A stretch of 15,208 bases of DNA from Tharpella sp964457755 (GTDB lineage: Bacteria > Desulfobacterota > Anaeroferrophillalia > Anaeroferrophillales > Tharpellaceae). The stretch lies in NCBI GenBank assembly GCA_964457755.1, contig CAYWGC010000061.1, forward strand, positions 1 to 15,208. The letters run 5' to 3'. Every line of letters begins with the position of its first letter. Positions within the stretch are counted from its first letter, which is position 1. The notes under the pieces were generated by a model. It was not told the DNA's origin and did not search any database. It worked only from the letters and a program-made list of their open reading frames with translations. Positions 7,600 through 13,516 of the stretch are shown one piece after another. The translations under genes were made by a program, and so were the position numbers.

Positions 7600-7740
7600 T
7601 GTAAGGGTTGTTAAATTTAAACATTCTTCTAAAACGGGATCACTAAGTGTCACCAATGATATATTCGTCAACCCTTCAACCACGCTATTCAACGGGTATA
7701 TTAACACCAATGTTAGTTCGGTCTCTGTACCCAAAGGCCT
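7600..7740 (-). ncRNA. Predicted IS110 bridge RNA
   Basis: The 5' non-coding region of the element holds two similar stem-loop modules on the minus strand. Each contains CAUUGGUG, then CCCGUU, then a specific word ending in AG. Module 1 gives GUUGAAUAG (from 7685-7693), matching the target flank GCTGAATAG with one wobble-compatible change. Module 2 gives UUUAGAAG (from 7626-7633), matching the transposon far end CTTAGAAG with one wobble-compatible change. Module 2 is closed by a perfect 8-bp stem, 7603-7610 with 7669-7676, and module 1 by GGGTA/TACCC (7694-7698 with 7728-7732). This fits target-binding and donor-binding loops of bridge (seek) RNAs. The ends of the RNA are approximate and the right-side guides are not convincingly located. 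Confidence 0.66.
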
Positions 7741-7821
7741 TGAGGCATAAACATACAACATTTATTACAAGTTTGAATACCGTTACTTGTAGATATGTGG
7801 CCGCGCTAGCGGTCTGGGACG

Positions 7822-8064
7822 CTATTCAGCATGACCAGATAGTATGTAGGGGACTGAATTTTTTTCACAATTAAAACCGGGAGACAGATTAAATTTTTCT
7901 CTATTGCCTGTTTAGTTAAGTTTTCCAAACTGAAACTGTATGTGAAAATTATTTGCGCCCTGAGCGGTAGCGAGGAAGTGCCCTTGGGGTATCCCCCGGT
8001 TGAGAAAAATAAAATCAGTCCCCTGACGGTAAAAAGCTAACTTTAGATCCACGCTGAATAGTTA
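7822..8064 (+). repeat. MITE-like repeat, copy 3 (left end displaced by IS110)
   Basis: This is the main body of the element. Its first bases GTAACT now lie at 6163-6168 on the other side of the IS110 insertion. With the IS removed, its ends are GTAACTATTCAGC and GCTGAATAGTTA, perfect inverted repeats over 12 bases, flanked by AACTATTT duplications. It inserted into the LNYL codons of the GxxExxY gene. Inner boxes AGGGGACTGA (from about 7849) and TCAGTCCCCT (near 8019) form a second nested inverted pair. The body is almost identical to copy 1. Confidence 0.85.
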
Positions 8065-8151
8065 AACTATTTAAGAATTACAGGTCTGAAAGTTGGTTTA
8101 ATTCTAAATTTCAAGCACTCAACTTTTGCCTGGAAACGCCTGGTATTGTAA
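8062..8151 (+). pseudogene. GxxExxY protein, 3' part
   Basis: This continues the gene broken at 6162. The frame TTA AAC TAT TTA reads LNYL and runs RITGLKVGLILNF to WKRLVL, then stops at TAA 8149-8151. That is the usual GxxExxY ending (a LNYL...GLLINF...WKRxVL pattern). No start codon or ribosome site precedes it, so it should not be translated as a protein. The stop codon abuts the right decamer array, so the coding region fills the cassette end to end. Confidence 0.84.
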
Positions 8152-8180
8152 TTTGTGTAAATTTGTGTCTATTTGTGGTT
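8151..8180. repeat. Right inverted terminus of the GxxExxY cassette
   Basis: ATTTGTGTAA, ATTTGTGTCT and ATTTGTGGTT are three decamers, the reverse complement of 5850-5879 with about four differences. They end nine bases before the yggS start codon. Without the insertions the two termini would be about 420 bp apart. Confidence 0.8.
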
Positions 8181-8189
8181 AAAAATATA

Positions 8190-8909
8190 ATGATTGGTTC
8201 TGCACTATTCCAACAGCGTTTATTTGAGGTTCAAAAACGAATCGCGGCAGCTTGTAATCGTAGTGGCCGAGCGGTTGCCGACGTAACCCTGATTGCGGTG
8301 AGTAAAACTTTTCCGTTTTCTCGGATTGAAGAAGCTTATAGTTCCGGACAATATCATTTTGGTGAAAACTATATGCAGGACTGTCTAGCTAAGATTGATG
8401 CTGCAGAAGAGGCTCATATACCTCTCAAATGGCACTTTATCGGGCATCTGCAACGCAATAAAGCTAAATTTTACAGTTCACGCTTTTACCTTTTGCACAC
8501 CCTTGATTCTCTCGCCTTGGCTCAACAACTTGCTAAGGCTGCGTTGAGTTCTGGGTTTAAAGCCCGTGTTTTAGTACAAGTAAATATTGGTATGGAGACT
8601 TCTAAGTCTGGTGTCGCACCTGTCGAGTTATTTGCTTTTCTTGACAAATTGCGATATATCGACGGATTGTCTGTTTGTGGACTGATGACGATTCCGCCAG
8701 TTACTTTTAATCAGGAAGATTCTCGGCCTTACTACCGTGAGCTTTACAACAAATTCTTACAGGCCAAAGAGACAATTTACTCTGATGATTATTCTTTTAA
8801 ACATTTATCAATGGGTATGTCCAATGATTTTGAGATTGCGATAGAGGAGGGGGCAACCTACGTTCGCGTGGGCAGTCTTCTTTTTGGTGATCGTAGTAAG
8901 AGGTTATAA
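8190..8909 (+). CDS. yggS: YggS-family PLP homeostasis protein
   Basis: A cytoplasmic PLP-binding single-domain (alanine racemase N-fold) protein of 239 residues that buffers and delivers pyridoxal phosphate. Its loss typically disturbs amino-acid pools. LIAVSKTFP holds the cofactor lysine near residue 37. Then come YHFGENYMQD, KWHFIGHLQRNKAK and SMGMSNDFEIAIEEGATYVRVGSLLFG. The frame extends to a TTG at 8163, but those codons read the decamer array, so ATG 8190 is preferred. No Shine-Dalgarno precedes it (AAAAATATA only), because the cassette ends at 8180. The gene ends one base before the argH start, with the AAGAGG ribosome site for argH inside it. It probably once followed maf directly. 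Confidence 0.92.
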   Translation: MIGSALFQQRLFEVQKRIAAACNRSGRAVADVTLIAVSKTFPFSRIEEAYSSGQYHFGENYMQDCLAKIDAAEEAHIPLKWHFIGHLQRNKAKFYSSRFYLLHTLDSLALAQQLAKAALSSGFKARVLVQVNIGMETSKSGVAPVELFAFLDKLRYIDGLSVCGLMTIPPVTFNQEDSRPYYRELYNKFLQAKETIYSDDYSFKHLSMGMSNDFEIAIEEGATYVRVGSLLFGDRSKRL

Positions 8910-8910
8910 C

Positions 8911-10317
8911 TTGGCATCGGAAAATATAAAAAAACTCTGGGGAGGTCGTTTTACCGCTCCTACTGATGAGCTTGTCGAAGAGTTTACAGCTTCTATAAAT
9001 TTCGATAAACGACTCTACGCCGAAGACATTGCCGGGAGTATAGCGCATGCACGCATGCTTGGTCGTTGTCAAATAATATCGCAGTCCGATGCTGACACAC
9101 TGATAACTGCGCTTAACCAAGTTAAAGTTGAAATTGAGTCTGGAGATTTTATTTTTTCGGTTGCTCTTGAAGATATTCATATGAATATTGAGAGTCGTTT
9201 AGGCGAAATTGTTGGCCCTGAGATCGCTGGAAGACTGCATACCGGTCGTAGCCGTAATGATCAAGTTGCTCTTGATTTGCGTTTATTTCTTCGCAATCAG
9301 TTACTCCAAGTTAACAGTTTAATCTATGACTTAATTCATGTTCTTGTCGATCAGGCTGAGAGCCATCAAAAGATTATCATGCCTGGCTTTACGCATTTGC
9401 AACAGGCGCAGCCAATCCTTTTTTCGCATCATTTGCTGGCTTATGTGGAGATGTTCCTGCGTGATTATGAGCGTTTATCCGACTGCCGTAATCGTCTTTC
9501 TGTTTCTCCGTTGGGTTCCGGTGCTTTAGCCGGTTCTAGTTTTTCTTTAGACCGACAAATGGTGGCTGATGAATTAGGCTTTGCTGGTATCACCGCGAAT
9601 AGTCTTGATGCGGTCAGTGATCGCGATGGCGTCGCCGAGGCACTTTTCGATTTCTCCCTATTAATGGTACATTTATCCCGGTTTTGTGAAGAGTTGGTAC
9701 TCTGGTCATCAGTTCAGTTTAATTTCGTTACCTTAAGTGACTCTTTTTGTACTGGTAGCAGCATAATGCCACAAAAAAAGAATCCCGATGTGCCTGAACT
9801 TATTCGAGGTAAATCTGGTCGCGTTGTTGGTTCCCTGGTTTCTCTCTTAATGACCCTTAAAGCTCTCCCTTTAGCTTACAACAAGGATATGCAAGAGGAC
9901 AAGGAACCTCTTTTTGACGCCCTTGATACGGTCGTCGGCTCGTTACGCATAATGACCTCTATGATCAATGAAATCCAGGTGAATGCCGAGGTTTTAGCTG
10001 AACAAGCTGGAGCTGGGTTTTCAACTGCAACTGAAATAGCCGATTATCTGGTCCGTAAAGGGCTCCCTTTTCGCTCTGCTCACGAGGTTGTTGGTCGCGT
10101 CGTCGCTTTTTGCGAACTAAATAAGCTTCTTTTTACCGATTTAACAATAGCCCAATGGCAACAGTTCTCACTCTTAATTAAAAATGATCTTTTTGCTTTT
10201 CTGGAGCCTCAGGATTCCGTAGATGCTAAAGACCTTTTTGGTGGTACGGCCCATAAACGGGTGGTTGAACAAATCGGTTTACTTAGACTTTTTTTAGAGA
10301 AAAATAAAATCTTCTAA
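8911..10317 (+). CDS. argH: Argininosuccinate lyase
   Basis: This enzyme cleaves argininosuccinate to arginine and fumarate, the last step of arginine synthesis, as a homotetramer. The protein has 468 residues. It begins KLWGGRF, carries TGRSRNDQVALDLRLF near 110-125 and the fumarase/lyase signature GSSIMPQKKNPD near 281-292, which includes the catalytic serine loop. The start is TTG 8911: AAGAGG lies seven bases upstream and the family's KLWGGRF falls close to the N-terminus. An in-frame start at 8884 would add nine atypical residues inside yggS. It is separated from argDFG by two blocks of other genes and by mobile DNA, although in related bacteria it normally follows argG. The lipoprotein gene follows after 24 bases. 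Confidence 0.95.
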   Translation: MASENIKKLWGGRFTAPTDELVEEFTASINFDKRLYAEDIAGSIAHARMLGRCQIISQSDADTLITALNQVKVEIESGDFIFSVALEDIHMNIESRLGEIVGPEIAGRLHTGRSRNDQVALDLRLFLRNQLLQVNSLIYDLIHVLVDQAESHQKIIMPGFTHLQQAQPILFSHHLLAYVEMFLRDYERLSDCRNRLSVSPLGSGALAGSSFSLDRQMVADELGFAGITANSLDAVSDRDGVAEALFDFSLLMVHLSRFCEELVLWSSVQFNFVTLSDSFCTGSSIMPQKKNPDVPELIRGKSGRVVGSLVSLLMTLKALPLAYNKDMQEDKEPLFDALDTVVGSLRIMTSMINEIQVNAEVLAEQAGAGFSTATEIADYLVRKGLPFRSAHEVVGRVVAFCELNKLLFTDLTIAQWQQFSLLIKNDLFAFLEPQDSVDAKDLFGGTAHKRVVEQIGLLRLFLEKNKIF

Positions 10318-10341
10318 TTTAACTTCGAATTCGAGGGAATT

Positions 10342-11406
10342 TTGTATAAGTCTCTTTTCGCTTTTATCTTTTTTTTAATTTTTATTTCTTTATCATTGGT
10401 TGCTTGCGGTAAACGCGGTATACCTGAACCACCAAGCCTTGTGGTGCCTGTTAAAATTACTGATTTGCGGGTAGATGTTGCTCCCGGGGTGCGTCAACTT
10501 GCTTGGAGTTTGCCAGCTTCAAATGCTGATGATTCCAAACCAGTTGATCTTAAAGGTTTTAAGGTTTTTTTTAAGAATCTTCCAGTGGATCAAAACGGTT
10601 GTCGCTTTTGTGATGAAGGCTTCAATGAATATTTAGACATTTCTTTATCAAAACCGACACAAGGTTTTTCGGATGGGTCAACTTATTATCTGCCGCTCCC
10701 ACAAGTGCCATTCGGTTTTGTTTATATTTTTTCAGTTTCATCTGTAAATGGTCGGGGATGGCTCAGTCCGGTTTCAAATAAGCTGGCTGTTTTTCATTTG
10801 CCTCAAGTTTTGCCCCCGACTAAACTTGCCTGTCAGCCTTCAGCTTCTGTAGTTGATCTTCTCTGGCAGCCACCAGTTGTTCCTACTAATTTTACAGGTC
10901 ATTTATTTTATCGTGTTTACCGTCGCAATTCAAGAGCTTCAAGCCAAGACTGGCAGATGATTACTCCTGAACCTGTAAGTGATTCTGAATTTATTGATGT
11001 CGGTCTTGTTGATTGGGGTTCTTATGAGTACTGTGTTACTGCCATTGTTACACACGAAGATACTTATTCTGAGAGTGACTTCTCTAATTCAACTTTAGTT
11101 GTTCCTGGTGATTACAATCCGCCTGCAACCGTTGACAACTTTTCTGCATTTTATTACCAGGGTGGAATTCAGTTACTTTGGAATGCCTCGGCTGATTCTG
11201 ATCTGGCTGGTTATCGGGTCTATCGCCACGATAGTGTTACGGGATTGGAGCAGCTGTTTATGACATTGCGGCCTTTGCAGCATGAATTTTTTGATAGTAA
11301 TATCGTTTTTGGGCGTACATATACATATTGGGTTACAGCCTTCGATCAATCTGATCGCAAAAATGAAAGTGTACCGACTCCTCGTCTACCGGTTACTGTC
11401 CATTAA
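10342..11406 (+). CDS. Lipoprotein with fibronectin type III-like domains
   Basis: A 354-residue exported protein. Residues 1-21 form a signal peptide with lipobox LVAC, so lipidation is expected at Cys22. The next residues GKRGIPEPP resemble the short CGxKGPxxPP start of LptM/YifL-type lipoproteins. Three repeats follow, each with the W...Y.VYR...Y.Y.V.A pattern of fibronectin type III folds: about 35-140, 150-255 and 258-354. The start is TTG with GAGGG upstream. In related genomes a small lipoprotein often follows argH, and this looks like an enlarged version. It is a likely substrate of the Lgt and LspA encoded 5-6 kb upstream. The second residue after Cys is not Asp, so outer-membrane sorting is plausible. 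The partner is unknown. Confidence 0.82.
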   Translation: MYKSLFAFIFFLIFISLSLVACGKRGIPEPPSLVVPVKITDLRVDVAPGVRQLAWSLPASNADDSKPVDLKGFKVFFKNLPVDQNGCRFCDEGFNEYLDISLSKPTQGFSDGSTYYLPLPQVPFGFVYIFSVSSVNGRGWLSPVSNKLAVFHLPQVLPPTKLACQPSASVVDLLWQPPVVPTNFTGHLFYRVYRRNSRASSQDWQMITPEPVSDSEFIDVGLVDWGSYEYCVTAIVTHEDTYSESDFSNSTLVVPGDYNPPATVDNFSAFYYQGGIQLLWNASADSDLAGYRVYRHDSVTGLEQLFMTLRPLQHEFFDSNIVFGRTYTYWVTAFDQSDRKNESVPTPRLPVTVH

Positions 11407-11450
11407 TCCAGTTACTTTTTTGATTTAACAAATTTATTGGAGCTCATCTT

Positions 11451-12374
11451 TTGCCTGATCATTTGCTAAGTATGACCGGTTACGGAGAAGCATCTGTAAG
11501 CGCTGCTGATAAAGAGTGGCATATCGTCATTCAATCAGTCAATAGTCGTTATATGGATTGCCGTTGTCGTTTACCGCATGCTTTACAGTCTCTTGAGCTT
11601 CAATTCCGGAGTTTAGCAAAAAAATTTATAGAGCGTGGTAAGGTTGATATAGTTTTAACTTCTAGTCCTTCTGATCCCGCTAGTTCTTTTGAGGGAGCCT
11701 CACTCACTCATTTTAATAATGCCTGGCTCTCTTCTTATTGTCTTGCTGGAGTTGATTTTCTTGATTCGTTAGGGTGGCCTGTTAACGACCTAGCTCGTTC
11801 TTCAATTTTTCAATCGGCTTTAACTCGTAAGGAAGCTTTTGACGTTCCTTCTCAAAACCTCGATGATGTTTCTGGTATCCTTGATGGCCTTCTTCTAGAA
11901 GCGTTAAAGGCTCACTTTGAATCACGTAAGCAAGAGGGTCTTTGTTTGGCAGCTGATTTTCGACACAGGATTTCTCTTTTAGAGCAACGGCTCTCGGAGG
12001 TTGAGAACTTTTCTGAAGGCATGTCGGAAATTTTTAAAGGACGGATTGAACAGCGTCTTAATTTGATACTTGCCGACGCTAAAGTTGAACTAGATGAAGC
12101 TCGTTTATGTCAGGAGGTTGCATATCTTATCGATAAAGCTGACATCTCTGAAGAGATTGTTAGGTTAAGAGCTCATCTCACTCAATTTATAAATGAAATT
12201 GATATTAGCTCTAACAATCGTAAAGGCAAGAAGCTTGAATTTGTTGTGCAGGAGATGTTGCGTGAGATTAATACAATAGGTTCTAAAGCGAATCTGCTCG
12301 AAATAACCCGCAATGTTGTTGATATGAAGAATGAGTTAGAGAAGATCCGCGAGCAGGTTCAAAATGTCATCTGA
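11451..12374 (+). CDS. yicC: YicC family endoribonuclease-like protein
   Basis: A 307-residue YicC/YloC-family protein. In E. coli and B. subtilis members have been shown to act as endoribonucleases, and YicC influences small-RNA decay. The N-terminal hallmark SMTGYGEAS comes after seven leading residues, with NSRYMDCRCRLP following. The conserved C-terminal DUF1732 block GKKLEFVVQEMLREINTIGSK and NVVDMKNELEKIREQ ends the protein. The start is TTG 11451, supported by GGAG eight bases upstream; an internal ATG at 11472 would begin right at MTGYGE and lacks a matching site. It overlaps gmk by 11 bases, a very common yicC-gmk pairing. Confidence 0.92.
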   Translation: MPDHLLSMTGYGEASVSAADKEWHIVIQSVNSRYMDCRCRLPHALQSLELQFRSLAKKFIERGKVDIVLTSSPSDPASSFEGASLTHFNNAWLSSYCLAGVDFLDSLGWPVNDLARSSIFQSALTRKEAFDVPSQNLDDVSGILDGLLLEALKAHFESRKQEGLCLAADFRHRISLLEQRLSEVENFSEGMSEIFKGRIEQRLNLILADAKVELDEARLCQEVAYLIDKADISEEIVRLRAHLTQFINEIDISSNNRKGKKLEFVVQEMLREINTIGSKANLLEITRNVVDMKNELEKIREQVQNVI

Positions 12375-12972
12375 CCATACTTCTTTTCTTTTCGTTGTCT
12401 CAGCTCCTTCAGGCTGTGGTAAGACAACTCTTTTGAAAGCCTTGCTTAACAGAGTATCTGAATTGGGGATGTCCGTATCCCATACTACCCGTAAACCCCG
12501 AGTCGGTGAACTAGATAGTATCGATTATCACTTTATAGATCGTATGCAATTTACACAAATGCTCACTCAAGGTATGTTTATTGAGCATGCGACAGTGCAT
12601 GGCAATATGTACGGTACCTCATTTCTTTCAATCCAAAATAAGTTAGATATTGGGCTTGATGTTGTCCTCGATATAGATGTTCAAGGTATGGCGTCTGTAA
12701 AGGCTAAGTCGCAATTCGATATTGTTACTCTTTTTATCATACCTCCTAGTCTTGCTGACTTGGAGTCGCGTTTGCGTAACCGTAAACTCGATACAGATTT
12801 TGTAATTAAGCAGCGCTTGGCGAATTCTGTCATTGAAATCCAGCAAGCGCGTACCTATGATTACATACTTTTAAACCAAGATTTTGATGCGGCTTTAGAC
12901 GGATTGGTTGCAATTGTTTTGTCTGAACGTTCTCGATCCTCAAGATCTCTTTTTACAGGTAAGTTTTTCTAA
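12364..12972 (+). CDS. gmk: Guanylate kinase
   Basis: A cytoplasmic P-loop kinase that phosphorylates GMP to GDP with ATP. It has 202 residues, the normal length. Seen are the Walker A APSGCGKT (14-21), the GMP-binding SHTTRKPRVGE and YHFID segments, FIEHATVHGNMYGTS, and DVVLDIDVQGM. Translation is coupled to yicC by overlap. In most relatives rpoZ follows closely. Here repeat copy 4 lies in between, starting 20 bases after the stop, so rpoZ may have been separated from this transcript. Confidence 0.95.
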   Translation: MSSDHTSFLFVVSAPSGCGKTTLLKALLNRVSELGMSVSHTTRKPRVGELDSIDYHFIDRMQFTQMLTQGMFIEHATVHGNMYGTSFLSIQNKLDIGLDVVLDIDVQGMASVKAKSQFDIVTLFIIPPSLADLESRLRNRKLDTDFVIKQRLANSVIEIQQARTYDYILLNQDFDAALDGLVAIVLSERSRSSRSLFTGKFF

Positions 12973-12991
12973 ATTTGATTGTAAACTATTT

Positions 12992-13237
12992 GCAACTATT
13001 CTGCTTAACCAGATGGTATGCAGGGGACTGAATTTTTTTCACTCAAAACCGGGAGATAGATTAAATTTTTCTTTATTGTTTGTTAAGTTAAGTTTTCCAA
13101 ACTGAAGCTGTATGTGAAAATTATTTGCGCCCTGAGCGGTAGCGAGGAAGTGCCCTTGGGGTATCCCCCGGTTGAGAAAAATAAAATCAGTCCCCTTACG
13201 GTAAAAAGCTAATTATAGATCCACGCTGAGTAGTTAC
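12992..13237 (+). repeat. MITE-like repeat, copy 4 (complete)
   Basis: This is the only copy with both ends uninterrupted in the window, 246 bp. The left end GCAACTATTCTGC and right end GCTGAGTAGTTAC are inverted with a few mismatches. The flanking octamers AACTATTT and AACTAATT differ at one position, an aged 8-bp target duplication. Inner boxes AGGGGACTGA (13022-13031) and TCAGTCCCCT (13187-13196) are perfectly inverted to each other. The GC-rich centre is present. Scattered substitutions against copies 1 and 3 suggest an older insertion. It nearly fills the 305-base gap between gmk and rpoZ; the rest shows no gene. Confidence 0.87.
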
Positions 13238-13277
13238 AACTAATTAACCTTATAACGTAATAATTTTTGGAGCACCT

Positions 13278-13469
13278 ATGGCTAGAATAACCGTTGAGGA
13301 TTGCCTTTTAAAAGTTGGCAACCGTTTTGAACTTATTTCACTTTCTGCAAAAAGAGCTAAAGAGATAATCAAGCAAAAGCGTTCTTTATTGGAAGGTTAT
13401 AAAAACAGGCCTATAGTTATGTCTTTACGTGAAATTTCAGCCGGAAAGGTTTGGACTGACGGTGATTGA
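13278..13469 (+). CDS. rpoZ: DNA-directed RNA polymerase omega subunit
   Basis: A 63-residue omega subunit that helps assemble and stabilise the beta-prime subunit of RNA polymerase. The start MARITVEDCLLKVGNRFEL and the AAKRA-like SAKRAKEI helix are diagnostic, followed by NRPIVMSLREISAGKV. It is slightly short but within the family range. GGAG lies seven bases before the ATG. In many relatives spoT/relA follows, but here a parS site and a polysaccharide gene do. A separate promoter between copy 4 and the start (13238-13277) is likely but not identifiable with confidence. Confidence 0.9.
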   Translation: MARITVEDCLLKVGNRFELISLSAKRAKEIIKQKRSLLEGYKNRPIVMSLREISAGKVWTDGD

Positions 13470-13481
13470 TTTTCTTTTTTA

Positions 13482-13497
13482 TGTTTCACGTGAAACA
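13482..13497. promoter_or_regulatory. parS centromere site (ParB binding)
   Basis: TGTTTCACGTGAAACA is a perfect 16-bp palindrome identical to the chromosomal parS consensus, and it extends to 18 bp with the flanking A and T. ParB loads here and spreads, with ParA and SMC acting in chromosome segregation. It lies between the rpoZ stop and the likely start of the next gene. Such sites usually cluster in the origin-proximal part of a chromosome. Confidence 0.9.
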
Positions 13498-13516
13498 TGG
13501 CTGGGAAGTGAGATCG

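Larger units (their letters stand above)
6169..7823 (-). mobile_element. IS110-family insertion sequence
   Basis: An element of about 1.65 kb, read right to left: a 5' non-coding region, one transposase gene, and a short 3' end. The boundaries are inferred from the element it interrupts. GTAACT at 6163-6168 plus ATTCAGC at 7824-7830 restores the terminal inverted repeat GTAACTATTCAGC of repeat copy 3, leaving a duplicated CT (6167-6168 and 7822-7823) as the core dinucleotide. IS110 elements typically show only such a two-base overlap. Words AAGTAACGGT (6172-6181) and ACCGTTACTT (7779-7788) form a subterminal inverted repeat. The long non-coding part lies upstream of the transposase, as in the IS110 group rather than the IS1111 group. 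Confidence 0.78.

Noticed and set aside
6172..7788. AAGTAACGGT/ACCGTTACTT as true terminal repeats placing the IS110 ends elsewhere (IS1111-type)
   Set aside because: The right arm would leave about 35 bases unexplained, and the non-coding RNA region lies upstream of the transposase. Restoration of the MITE end and the guide-word matches favour 6169-7823.
5850..8180. Decamer arrays as a CRISPR
   Set aside because: Units are contiguous, without spacers, only three per side, and inverted about a gene.
8163..8189. TTG start for yggS nine codons upstream
   Set aside because: The codons are the decamer array of the cassette end, and family members begin near ATG 8190.
8884..8910. Upstream start for argH inside yggS
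   Set aside because: It adds nine residues unlike the family; TTG 8911 has AAGAGG at good spacing.
12908..13105. 65-codon open frame across the gmk end and repeat copy 4
   Set aside because: It lies in another frame over gmk and reads into the non-coding repeat; no ribosome site or recognisable protein.
13466..13516. Longer transferase start reading through parS (MFHVKH)
   Set aside because: No ribosome site precedes ATG 13481, while ATG 13517 has a purine-rich stretch. It is not fully excluded, so it is stated in the gene entry.
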